Assembly (NCBI RefSeq): GCF_003719305.1 | Contig: NZ_RARC01000015.1 | Location: forward strand, 62,001-126,000 | Direction of reading: 5' to 3' | DNA: 64,000 bases | From: Mycolicibacterium stellerae | Lineage (GTDB): Bacteria; Actinomycetota; Actinomycetes; Mycobacteriales; Mycobacteriaceae | In this document: positions 25,161-33,025 of the stretch, piece by piece | How the letters are laid out: the number at the start of each line of letters is the position of its first letter | Position numbering within the stretch: position 1 is the stretch's first letter | The notes under the pieces: generated by a model | Database searches by the model: none | What the model saw: only the letters and a program-made list of their open reading frames with translations | Told to the model about the DNA's origin: nothing | Made by a program: the position numbers and the translations under genes

Positions 25161-25183
25161 ACTGATAACTTGCGGTTATCAGT
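25161..25183. promoter_or_regulatory. LysR-type box in the permease/transaminase promoter
   Basis: ACTGATAAC and GTTATCAGT form a perfect inverted repeat with 9-bp arms and a 5-bp spacer. The core fits the T-N11-A signature of LysR-type regulator sites. It lies 83 bp upstream of the permease start and 29 bp after the stop of the LysR gene, the obvious candidate to bind it. Confidence 0.75.
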
Positions 25184-25211
25184 GGTCGTGCCCTTGCGAG
25201 TGCGATCAGGG

Positions 25212-26114
25212 TCAGTAATAAGTCGCAGGCCGTTCCACGGGCTTACCCTCGCCGAAGCTCCATTCCTCGCGGACGTGTGCCACCAGCTCGGCCGCCTCGC
25301 GGCTGAGCCCGGCCGGATGCCACGCGAGCGCGGTGTAGTTACGGGGCCGATCCGTGATCGGCACGTAGACGATGCCCTGCCGGTTGTAGAGTCGCGCGCT
25401 CGCCTCGCTTGTGAAGCTGATGCCGAGCCCGCGCGCGATGGTCGTCGTCTCCTCCTCGTAGGTGGCGGCGACCGCGGCGATCTTCGGTGGCTTGCCGTCC
25501 CGCGCGTCCATCGCCATCCAGTAGTCCCGCCAGGTTCCGGCGGTGGCGGGCGCCACCACGATCGGCTCGTCGAGCAATTCGGCGATCGTCAACTCCGATC
25601 GCTTCGCGAGCCGGTGATCCCTTGGCAGGCACGCGACCCAGTTCTCGGCGTCGAGGATGAACATCCGGTGCTCAGGCAGGTCGACCGGCGGCCGGATGAT
25701 GGCCACCTCAGTGGTACCCTCGGCGAGACCGGCCGTTGGATCAGAGAAGTCGAATTCCCTTGGCTCAACCGTGATTTCGGGATGGACCATCTCGAAATGG
25801 CGGACCAGGCGGAACAACAGGTCCGCACCGGTCCCGATCAGGTAGCCCAGCCGGATGCGGCGGTAGTGCGCCGAGATCGCGATGAGATCGTCGACGGCCG
25901 AGTCGATGCCTGCCAGCGCGTCGCGCACCTTGGGCAGCCAGACCGCGGCGAGCTCGGTCAACGCGACCTCACGGGTGCTGCGGGTGAACAGCATGACGCC
26001 GAGCTGATGCTCGAGTGCTTTGATCGCCGTCGAGAGGGCGGGCTGGGTGATGAACAACCGCTCGGCGGCGCGACGGTAGTTGAGTTCCTCGCCGAGCACG
26101 GCGAAGTAACGCAA
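25212..26114 (-). CDS. LysR-family regulator of the permease/transaminase unit
   Basis: The ~300-aa protein has the LysR helix-turn-helix LRQLRYFAVLGEELNYRRAAERLFITQPALSTAIKALE (residues ~1-38, read in two parts) and a periplasmic-binding-like effector domain (ITVEPREFDFSDPTAGLAEG, VACLPRDHRLA). No ATG or GTG lies where the family N-terminus belongs. The nearest is TTG 26114, which begins inside LRQL, and the codons before it (GTC ACG CTT) match the family but lack a start. Translation may be coupled to fadE6, whose stop lies 47 bp upstream. Confidence 0.85.
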   Translation of the reverse strand: MRYFAVLGEELNYRRAAERLFITQPALSTAIKALEHQLGVMLFTRSTREVALTELAAVWLPKVRDALAGIDSAVDDLIAISAHYRRIRLGYLIGTGADLLFRLVRHFEMVHPEITVEPREFDFSDPTAGLAEGTTEVAIIRPPVDLPEHRMFILDAENWVACLPRDHRLAKRSELTIAELLDEPIVVAPATAGTWRDYWMAMDARDGKPPKIAAVAATYEEETTTIARGLGISFTSEASARLYNRQGIVYVPITDRPRNYTALAWHPAGLSREAAELVAHVREEWSFGEGKPVERPATYY

Positions 26115-26160
26115 CTGTCGAAGCGTGACGTCTGCGGTCGTCGGCGCACCCTCTCTGGTT

Positions 26161-28356
26161 CTACGGATCGCGCGGCAGACCCAGCAGCCGTTCGGCGATG
26201 ATGTTGAGCTGCACCTCCGTCGTGCCACCGTAAATGGTGGTGGCCCGGCTGTACAGCAGGTACTCGGCCCACTTCCCCGGCAGCTGTTCGGGATCGCCGA
26301 TCGCGCCGTCGGTGCCAAAGGACGATACGGCGAACTCGGAATAGCCCTGCCCGGTACGCATCGACAACAGCTTGGAGATCGCCGCGGCTGGCATCGGATC
26401 GCCACCGGCGAGCGTCAGCAGCGTCGAGCGCATGTTGAGCACCTTGGCGGCATGGCCCTCGGCGATCAGCCTGCCTGCGTGGTTCTGACCGATCTGGTCG
26501 AACTGACCATCTCTGATGAACTCGACGAAACCCTCGAGGCTGGCCATGCCGAGCGGCTCGCTGCTGCCGATGGACACCCGCTCTGCGGTCAGGGTGTTGC
26601 GGCTGACCTCCCATCCGCGGTCCACCTCGCCGAGCACGTACTCGTCGGGAACGAACACGTCGTCGATGAAGACGGTGTTGAACATCGCGTTGCCGGTGAG
26701 CTCCCGAAGCGGCCGCACCTCCACGCCCTCACTGCGCATATCAAGCAGGAAGTAGGTGATGCCGTTGTGCTTGGGCGCGCTCGGGTCTGTCCGGGCCAGC
26801 AGCGCACCCCACTGGGAGAACTGCGCCGCAGTGGTCCAGATCTTCTGGCCGGTGATGCGCCAGCCGCCGTCGACCTTGGTGGCCTTGGTGGACAGGCTGG
26901 CCAGATCGGAACCGGCGCCCGGCTCGGAAAACAGCTGGCACCAGATCATTTCGCCGCGGAAGGTCGGCGGCAGGAACCTCTGCTGCTGCTCGTCGGTACC
27001 GAACGCGACGATCGACGGGATGATCCACGCCGCGATGCCCATCTGCGGGCGCTTGACCTGGCCGGACGAAAACTCCTGAGCGATGATGATCTGCTCGACG
27101 GGATCCGACGCCCGCCCCCACGGCTTGGGCAGGTGCGGCTGCACCCAGCCGCCTTCTGCGATGGCGGTGTTGCGCTCCGCGCCGCGTGGAAGTGCCTTGA
27201 GCGCTGCGACCTCTGCGCGGATTTCGTCGCGCAGTTTCTCGGTATCGGGGTCCAGATCGATGTCGAGCTTGCGCATGCCGGTGCTGGTGGCGATGTCGAC
27301 GACCTGCTGCGGATAGTCGGCTGCCCGGCCGAAGCACGCGGCCAGCACGAGGGCCCTGCGGTAGTAGACGTTGGTGTCGTGCTCCCAGGTGAAGCCGATC
27401 CCGCCGTGCACCTGGATGCAGTCCTGGGTGCAGCGCTGAGCGGCGGCAGGAGCCAGGGTCGCGGCCACCGCGGCGGCGAACTCGAATGCGCTGTCCTCCG
27501 AATTGCCTTCGCTTGCTTCATCGATGGCACGGGCGGCGTCCCACACCGCCGCGGTCGCCCGCTCGGTGTCGGCGATCATCTCCGCACACTTGTGCTTGAT
27601 GGCCTGGAACTGCCCGATCGGCCTGCCGAACTGCTCGCGGATCTTGGCGTATGCCGACGCGGTGTCGGTGGCCCAGCGGGCCACGCCGATCGACTCCGCC
27701 GACAGCAGGGTCGACATCAGCGCGCGCGCGAGGACCCGGCTCAAGTTGCTCAGCACGCGGTCGTCGCCGACTTCCACGGCATTGGCGCGGACATGGGCCA
27801 CCGGTCGCAGCGGGTCGACGCTGCGCACGGGTTCGATCTCCAGCGCCTCGGCGTCGATCACCACCCACTCTTCGCCGCTGTCGATCGCCACCGGAAGCAC
27901 CAGCACCGATGCCTGGGCGGCGGCGGGCACCGCCCGCACCTCGCCCCGGATGACCAGGCCGTCGCCGTGCCGGGTCGCGGTCAGCCCGGAGTCGATCGCG
28001 TACGCGGCGATCACCGCGCCCGACGCCAGGTCGTTCAGCAGCTTGGCCTCGGGGTCGTGCGCGGAGATCAGCGCGCTGGCGATGGCCGATGGCACGAACG
28101 GCCCCGGCACCGCGCCGTAGCCGAACTCGGCGAGCACGATCGCCAGCTCGAGTATCCCGAACCCTTGTCCACCAACGGCTTCGGACAGGTGCACGCCCGT
28201 CAGGCCCTGCTCGGCGGCGGCCCTCCAGTACGGCGGCGGATTGGAGATCGGAGTCTCGAGCGCCTCATGCAGAACGTCCGACGGCGCCACCCGCGCCACC
28301 AGGGACCGAACCGAATCGGCGAGGTCATTGTGTTCAGGATTGACTGCTATGGGCAT
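26161..28356 (-). CDS. fadE6: Two-domain acyl-CoA dehydrogenase FadE6
   Basis: The 731-aa protein contains two acyl-CoA dehydrogenase halves. The first (residues ~1-340) ends with QVHGGIGFTWEHDTNVYYRRA; the second (~345-731) has WCQLFSEPGAGSDLASLSTKA, WRITGQKIWTTAAQFSQWG and the C-terminal TIYGGTTEVQLNIIAERLLGLPRD. Fused forms like this occur in several mycobacterial FadE proteins, where one half may be structural. Length and proximity to fadD2 match Rv0271c. Start ATG 28356 (MPIAVNPEHNDLADSVRSLV); the 18 upstream residues are not conserved-looking. In M. tuberculosis it is adjacent to fadD2, whereas here ~5.6 kb has been inserted between them. Confidence 0.92.
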   Translation of the reverse strand: MPIAVNPEHNDLADSVRSLVARVAPSDVLHEALETPISNPPPYWRAAAEQGLTGVHLSEAVGGQGFGILELAIVLAEFGYGAVPGPFVPSAIASALISAHDPEAKLLNDLASGAVIAAYAIDSGLTATRHGDGLVIRGEVRAVPAAAQASVLVLPVAIDSGEEWVVIDAEALEIEPVRSVDPLRPVAHVRANAVEVGDDRVLSNLSRVLARALMSTLLSAESIGVARWATDTASAYAKIREQFGRPIGQFQAIKHKCAEMIADTERATAAVWDAARAIDEASEGNSEDSAFEFAAAVAATLAPAAAQRCTQDCIQVHGGIGFTWEHDTNVYYRRALVLAACFGRAADYPQQVVDIATSTGMRKLDIDLDPDTEKLRDEIRAEVAALKALPRGAERNTAIAEGGWVQPHLPKPWGRASDPVEQIIIAQEFSSGQVKRPQMGIAAWIIPSIVAFGTDEQQQRFLPPTFRGEMIWCQLFSEPGAGSDLASLSTKATKVDGGWRITGQKIWTTAAQFSQWGALLARTDPSAPKHNGITYFLLDMRSEGVEVRPLRELTGNAMFNTVFIDDVFVPDEYVLGEVDRGWEVSRNTLTAERVSIGSSEPLGMASLEGFVEFIRDGQFDQIGQNHAGRLIAEGHAAKVLNMRSTLLTLAGGDPMPAAAISKLLSMRTGQGYSEFAVSSFGTDGAIGDPEQLPGKWAEYLLYSRATTIYGGTTEVQLNIIAERLLGLPRDP

Positions 28357-28409
28357 CGATGCACCTTCACTTGAGGTCTTCCCTAATAACCGGTGGGTTG
28401 GGAACGACA

Positions 28410-29354
28410 CTACTCGGGCGAATTGACGACGTTTCGAAGGTCCCGGCCGTCACGGATCCGCATGCAGTTGTCGACGGCTTCGGCGAGGTAGCGGCGCATC
28501 GTGTCGGCCGTGTACCAGGTCACATGCGGTGTCAGCACGACGTTGTCGAGGCCAAGCAGTGGGTTGTCGGCCGGTACCGGCTCGACCGCGAAGACGTCTA
28601 GGCCGGCCGCCGCCAGCCGACCGCCTCGCAGCGCGTCGACCAACGCGTCTTCGTCGATGATCGGTCCGCGCGAGGTGTTCACAACGACGGCGCTCGGCCG
28701 CATCAGGGCAAGGGCCGCGGCATCCAGCAGATTCGAGGTCTGCGCGGTCAACGGCAGGTGCAGCGACACGATGTCGCTTGCGGTCAGCAGGTCCGGCAGC
28801 GATCGCCAGCCGGGCTGGCCGTCGTCGCCGGTGCTGGTGTGCAACACCTCGGCGCCCATCGCGGTCACGATGGTTTCGACGCGTTTGGCGATGTTGCCGT
28901 AGCCGATCAGCCCCACCGTGGCGCCGCCGATGTCGCGGACGGTGTCGCCGAGGCTGGGATCCGACGGCCAGCCGCTGCCTGCCCTGGTGGCCCGGTCGAG
29001 TTCGGGTAGTCGGCGCAGCGCGGCAAGCATCAGCAGAACGGCGCCCTCGGCCACCGAAGCGGCGTTGGCGCCTGGCATGTTGGCCACCGCGATACCGAGG
29101 CGTGATGCGGCATCGACGTCGATGGTGTTGACGCCCGCACCCAGCTTGTGCACGAGCTTGGCGCTGGCCGCCTGCTCGAGATCGGCGGCCGACAACGGCC
29201 GCAGCACGTGCCAGATCACGTCGGCCCGCGGCAGTTCGCGATGGAAAGTGTCGTCGTCATCCTCGGCGCAGTAGTGAATATCGAGCCAATCAGCCTCTGG
29301 CGAAACAAATTCCAGCACCTTGGCGCCGGGCGCGAAGTGGGCCAGGACCCGCAC
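28410..29354 (-). CDS. D-2-hydroxyacid dehydrogenase (NAD-dependent)
   Basis: The ~314-aa protein has the D-isomer-specific 2-hydroxyacid dehydrogenase pattern. It includes HKLGAGVNTIDVDAASRLGIAVAN near residue 85, the NAD fold GGATVGLIGYGNIAKRVE near 150, catalytic Arg in VVVNTSRGPIIDEDALVDAL, the Glu in GLDVFAVEPVP and the His in VVLTPHVTWYT. The substrate is unknown. The start is uncertain (GTG 29354 or further upstream, overlapping the hydrolase stop). This gene is not between fadE6 and the Rv0272c-like gene in M. tuberculosis as I recall it, so it is probably an insertion. Confidence 0.85.
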   Translation of the reverse strand: MRVLAHFAPGAKVLEFVSPEADWLDIHYCAEDDDDTFHRELPRADVIWHVLRPLSAADLEQAASAKLVHKLGAGVNTIDVDAASRLGIAVANMPGANAASVAEGAVLLMLAALRRLPELDRATRAGSGWPSDPSLGDTVRDIGGATVGLIGYGNIAKRVETIVTAMGAEVLHTSTGDDGQPGWRSLPDLLTASDIVSLHLPLTAQTSNLLDAAALALMRPSAVVVNTSRGPIIDEDALVDALRGGRLAAAGLDVFAVEPVPADNPLLGLDNVVLTPHVTWYTADTMRRYLAEAVDNCMRIRDGRDLRNVVNSPE

Positions 29355-29383
29355 CGACGAGCGCTTGCGCGAGTAGTCAGCCG

Positions 29384-30523
29384 CTACCGCCACCGCTTCG
29401 CGATCCACCTGGCGATCGTATCGGCCTTCTCGGTGCGCGCCCCGGGAGTGGTGAAGTAATGGTCGGTGTCGATGGCGAACTGCGTCTTGTCGGTGCTTGC
29501 GAGTGCGTCGAAGATGCGCTGGGCGTCGGACGGATAAACGCCGGTGTCCTGCTCGGCGTTGATCACAAGGGCGGGACAGTCGATGCGCGCCAGATGCGGC
29601 TCGGCCCGTGTCTGCGAGTGCCGCAGGCTCCACATGCCGAGCCAGCTGCGCAGCGTGGACGCCGCCGCGATGCCGTGTGCCGACCGGTTGGCCTTGACCG
29701 GTTCACCGACGTAACACGTGTTGGGTGGCCGCTTGGTCGGCTCCAGGGTTGGGTCGACCATCCGGGGGTCGGCCCAGGTTCGCAGGACCGTGAACGGCCG
29801 GTCCGAGAAGCCCGCGGCACGAACACGTTTGAGTTCACGTTCGGCCCAGTCTGTGATCGCGTTGTTGCGGGCGACCTGGGCGCAGCGATACCGGGTGACG
29901 AACTCCTCGCTGTACGGCGGGCCGTTCTTCGAATCGAAGAGATCGAGGGCGGAATCGGTTGCGATCGGGTCGTTTTCGTCGACGACCGAGGCATCCATCC
30001 AGGCGGTGAGGACATCCGGCCTGCCCGGGTGCGCGGCGCTGGCCACATAGCCGTTGGCGGCGGGCAGCTCGGTGAGACCGGCTGCGGGGCGCATGCCCTC
30101 CAGCGGTGTCACGTGGCCGTCGACCGCCTGTGCCTGGTAGGCGGCCATCAGCGAGCCGCCACCGGAATTACCCAGCAGCACAATCGTTTCCACGCCCTGA
30201 ACTTCACGCAGCCAGCGGACGCCCACACCGATGTCGACCAGGGCGTGGTCGAGCAGGAAGCTGCTCTCATATCCGCGAAATCGGGTGTTCCAGCCGAGAA
30301 ATCCGATGCCGCGGGTCGCCATGTAGTCGGCGAGGTAATGCTCGGAGAAGTCGATCTGATAGTGCGCGGCGATCATCGCCACTTTCGGCTTGCGGCCCAC
30401 CCCGCGGTGATACAGCCCCTGGCAAGGATGGCCGCCCGACCCCGCCCGCCGCGCGGTGGGAGAATCCAATCCGACGAACTCGCGCGTTACGCCCGGTGTT
30501 CCGGATGACGGTGTCCTCGTCAT
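29384..30523 (-). CDS. Alpha/beta-hydrolase-like protein (Rv0272c type)
   Basis: The 379-aa protein has an alpha/beta hydrolase core with nucleophile elbow GNSGGGS near residue 140, strand-turn VAMIAAHYQIDFSEHYLADYMATRG before it, and late acid and His residues (VINAEQDTGVYPSDAQRI and IDTDHYFTTPG). The substrate is unknown. AAAAGGAG lies upstream of ATG 30523. Position between fadE6 and a VOC gene matches Rv0272c. A decayed TetR gene lies just upstream. Confidence 0.8.
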   Translation of the reverse strand: MTRTPSSGTPGVTREFVGLDSPTARRAGSGGHPCQGLYHRGVGRKPKVAMIAAHYQIDFSEHYLADYMATRGIGFLGWNTRFRGYESSFLLDHALVDIGVGVRWLREVQGVETIVLLGNSGGGSLMAAYQAQAVDGHVTPLEGMRPAAGLTELPAANGYVASAAHPGRPDVLTAWMDASVVDENDPIATDSALDLFDSKNGPPYSEEFVTRYRCAQVARNNAITDWAERELKRVRAAGFSDRPFTVLRTWADPRMVDPTLEPTKRPPNTCYVGEPVKANRSAHGIAAASTLRSWLGMWSLRHSQTRAEPHLARIDCPALVINAEQDTGVYPSDAQRIFDALASTDKTQFAIDTDHYFTTPGARTEKADTIARWIAKRWR

Positions 30524-30559
30524 GTCGGTCCCGTCTCCTTTTCACCGCTGCAATAGCCG

Positions 30560-30745
30560 TCACGCCGCACGCTGCGCTCCCGCCGCGTCAATATCGGAGA
30601 TCGTGGTCGACAGAAATCCCTTGCGCGCGATGATCGCTCGCGCCGCAGCATCGATCGCCACCTGCGTGTGCCGGCAACGCACGGTCGGCATTGTTCGCAC
30701 GGACTGACCGGCACCGTTTTCCTCCGCCCCGGAATCCACGGTCAT
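30560..30745 (-). pseudogene. Truncated TetR regulator (Rv0273c remnant)
   Basis: The frame encodes ~61 residues, of which HTQVAIDAAARAIIARKGFLSTTISDIDAA is clearly the first two helices of a TetR DNA-binding domain. The recognition helix and the entire ligand domain are absent; the frame ends after seven unrelated residues, and the ribosome site of the hydrolase follows ~20 bp later. In M. tuberculosis Rv0273c, a full TetR gene, sits at this place between Rv0272c and Rv0274. The deletion has therefore removed ~150 codons. Confidence 0.75.
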
Positions 30746-30754
30746 TGATCCAGC

Positions 30755-30776
30755 CTGAACCTGATGTTAGATTCAG
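30755..30776. promoter_or_regulatory. Imperfect 22-bp palindrome, possible orphan TetR operator
   Basis: CTGAA and TTCAG flank a partly symmetric core (7 of 11 base pairs match over 22 bp). It lies 10 bp upstream of the decayed TetR start and 50 bp before the divergent VOC gene. It may be the site that the lost regulator bound. Confidence 0.45.
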
Positions 30777-30825
30777 ATTTCGCTCCCCACAGGAGTTTCG
30801 CGTAGTCGGCTCGAGGAGACGCGCC

Positions 30826-31404
30826 ATGATCAAGCCCGACAACAAGAACTCGGAGTTCCAGCTCGGGGGTATCAACCACGTGGCGCTGGTGTGCTCGGAC
30901 ATGCAGAAGACCGTCGACTTCTATTCGGGCGTGCTCGGGATGCCGTTGATCAAGTCACTCGACTTGCCCGGCGGCATGGGCCAGCACTTCTTCTTCGATG
31001 CCGGCAACGGCGACTGCGTCGCCTTCTTCTGGTTCACCGAGGCGCCCGATCGGGTGCCCGGCATCTCCTCACCCGTTGCGATCCCGGGAATCGGCGAGAT
31101 CACCAGCTCGGTCAGCTCGATGAATCACCTGGCATTTCACGTTCCCGCCGAGAAATTCGATTCCTACCGGCAGCGACTCAAGGACAAAGGGGTCCGCGTC
31201 GGGCCGGTGCTCAACCACGACGAAAGCGCGGCACAGGTTTCGCCGACCGTGCACCCGGGCGTCTACGTGCGGTCCTTCTACTTCCACGACCCCGACGGCA
31301 TTACCCTCGAGTTCGCCTGCTGGGTAAAGGAATTCACCGAGGCAGATACCCAGGCGCAGCCGAAGACGTCGGCGGATCGCAGGCGCCCGGTACCGGCCGG
31401 CTAA
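30826..31404 (+). CDS. VOC-family (glyoxalase/dioxygenase fold) protein, Rv0274 type
   Basis: The 192-aa protein has the paired beta-alpha-beta-beta-beta modules of the vicinal oxygen chelate superfamily: GGINHVALVCSDMQKTVDFYSGVLGMPLI with the first metal His, HFFFDAGNGDCVAFFWF, then MNHLAFHVPAEKF and the metal Glu in DPDGITLEFACW. The reaction is unknown. GAGGAGA lies 7 nt before ATG 30826. Its stop overlaps that of the convergent TetR, as for Rv0274/Rv0275c. Confidence 0.85.
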   Translation: MIKPDNKNSEFQLGGINHVALVCSDMQKTVDFYSGVLGMPLIKSLDLPGGMGQHFFFDAGNGDCVAFFWFTEAPDRVPGISSPVAIPGIGEITSSVSSMNHLAFHVPAEKFDSYRQRLKDKGVRVGPVLNHDESAAQVSPTVHPGVYVRSFYFHDPDGITLEFACWVKEFTEADTQAQPKTSADRRRPVPAG

Positions 31405-32030
31405 TCGAAGTAGAGGCCGGGATCGTCCAGCGCGCCGAGAATCGCCGCGAGCTGGTCGACCAGTTGCTCTTGGCTCAGGTCCACTTCGCCCGCCAGCCAT
31501 GCGCTGATGGTCTGACCAACGCCACCGACCACGAAGTGGACGGCCGCGTTGCTCCTGCCGGTCTGGTCGCGGCGCAGGGCCGACGCTAGGTGCTGCGCCA
31601 GCAGAAAGGCGAAGATTCCGCCGAGGTCGGAGCGTTTGCGCAGGATGACCGGATTCGACATTCGGACGTCGAACAACACCCGGCCCATGCGGGAGTCGGT
31701 ACTGACGATGCGCACCAGGTTGGCAATGCCTGCGCGACCTTGCCCGGCCGGCGGCGAGGCGGCCACGGCCGCCTGGGTGGTGGCCGCGACGTCGGCGACG
31801 GCGGCGTCGAAGACCGCGACGACGAACTCGTCTTTGTCGGTGAAACTCTCGTAGAAGTAGCGTGCGGTCAGCCCGGCCCGACTGCATACGGCGCGCACGG
31901 TGAGATCGGTTTCAGCGCTGTCGCCGCCGAGGAGGTCCAGGCCGGCCTCCACTAGCCGACGTCGCCGCTCGTCAAGGCGTTCGGCCGCCTCGATTCCGCG
32001 ATACGGGCGGACCTGTGCCATGCCGGCCAT
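31401..32030 (-). CDS. TetR-family regulator (Rv0275c type)
   Basis: The 209-aa protein has a TetR helix-turn-helix (RRRRLVEAGLDLLGGD, then LTVRAVCSRAGLTARYFYESFTDKDEF) and a long helical ligand domain ending SAWLAGEVDLSQEQLVDQLAAIL. AAGGTGG precedes ATG 32030. Divergent from the DUF2236 gene, with two related palindromes in the 76-bp gap, so it probably controls that gene and itself. Confidence 0.88.
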   Translation of the reverse strand: MAGMAQVRPYRGIEAAERLDERRRRLVEAGLDLLGGDSAETDLTVRAVCSRAGLTARYFYESFTDKDEFVVAVFDAAVADVAATTQAAVAASPPAGQGRAGIANLVRIVSTDSRMGRVLFDVRMSNPVILRKRSDLGGIFAFLLAQHLASALRRDQTGRSNAAVHFVVGGVGQTISAWLAGEVDLSQEQLVDQLAAILGALDDPGLYFD

Positions 32031-32039
32031 GGTGCCACC

Positions 32040-32053
32040 TTGACAGCCGTCAA
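32040..32053. promoter_or_regulatory. Putative TetR operator 1
   Basis: TTGACAGCCGTCAA is a perfect dyad (5-bp arms, 4-bp spacer) 10 bp upstream of the TetR start codon. Confidence 0.5.
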
Positions 32054-32069
32054 CGGGCTGGGGCAATAT

Positions 32070-32083
32070 CTGACAACAGTCGT
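32070..32083. promoter_or_regulatory. Putative TetR operator 2
   Basis: CTGACAACAGTCGT is an imperfect second copy of the site at 32040, spaced exactly 30 bp away (about three helical turns) and 23 bp before the DUF2236 start. Confidence 0.4.
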
Positions 32084-32106
32084 TCTCACATTTGGGCAGG
32101 TAATCA

Positions 32107-32964
32107 ATGACGATTCGTGAGGCTCGCAAACCGATCTTCCGGCGCCGCACCCCCGATGCCGTCGGCGGCATGATGGGGGTCGGCCTGCTGGCGGGCGCAG
32201 CGAACGTGATCATGCAGCTGTCGCGACCGGGCGTCGGCCATGGCGTGGTGGAAAGTCGCGTCGAGAGCGGCCGGATCGACCGCCACCCGATCAAACGGGC
32301 CCGCACCACATTCACCTACCTCGCCGTCTCCGCGAACGGAACCCCAGAGCAGCAGGCGGCGTACCGGCGGGCGGTGAACGGCGCCCACGCGCAGGTGTAT
32401 TCGACCGAGGAGAGCCCGGTCTCCTACAACGCGTTCGACCCCGACCTGCAGATGTGGGTCGGCGCCTGCATGTACAAGGGCGTCGTTGACATCTACAAGA
32501 TCTTCGTCGGCGAGATCGACGACCAGCGGGCCGAGCAACTGTTCTGCGAGGGCATCGCGCTTGGGACGATGCTGCAGGTGCCCCGCGAGATGTGGCCGGC
32601 CGACCAGGCGGCGTTCGACCGCTACTGGGAGGAGTCGATGGCGCAGGTGCACATCGACGACAAGGTCCGCGACTTCCTCTGGCCGATCGCAGCGGGCCGG
32701 GTGCGTGGAGCGAAGCTCCCCGCGGCCGTGCAGCGCAGGCTGGACGACTTCAACCTGTTGATCACCGGCGGCTTTCTGCCGCAGCGGTTCCGCGACGAGA
32801 TGCGGTTGGACTGGGACGACGACAGGCAGGCCCGCTTCGACCGGTTGATGAAGCGCATTCGTTTCGTCAACGACCTGCTGCCGACGGTGATCCGGCAGTT
32901 TCCGTTCAATTGGCTGCTAAAGGATCTGGACTGGCGAATCCGGACCGGACGACCGCTCGTCTAG
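32107..32964 (+). CDS. DUF2236/MpaB-type oxygenase-like protein (Rv0276 type)
   Basis: The 285-aa protein belongs to the DUF2236 (oxygenase MpaB/latex-clearing) family: GGMMGVGLLAGAANVIMQLSRPGVGHGVVES near residue 20, then RARTTFTYLAVSANGT, and the conserved VSYNAFDPDLQMWVGACMYKGVV. Relatives bind heme or iron through conserved His and Arg residues. No substrate is known for mycobacterial copies. Position downstream of the TetR matches Rv0276. Confidence 0.85.
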   Translation: MTIREARKPIFRRRTPDAVGGMMGVGLLAGAANVIMQLSRPGVGHGVVESRVESGRIDRHPIKRARTTFTYLAVSANGTPEQQAAYRRAVNGAHAQVYSTEESPVSYNAFDPDLQMWVGACMYKGVVDIYKIFVGEIDDQRAEQLFCEGIALGTMLQVPREMWPADQAAFDRYWEESMAQVHIDDKVRDFLWPIAAGRVRGAKLPAAVQRRLDDFNLLITGGFLPQRFRDEMRLDWDDDRQARFDRLMKRIRFVNDLLPTVIRQFPFNWLLKDLDWRIRTGRPLV

Positions 32965-33025
32965 CCGCGCCCTGCGGCATCTCCCGGCACAGCTGGTTGC
33001 CATAATTCGGGCGTACAACCGATGT

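Noticed and set aside
26125..28374. 749-codon open frame on the plus strand
   Set aside because: It is the antisense shadow of fadE6 at high GC; its residues are His/Arg/Gly/Asp-rich with no family pattern.
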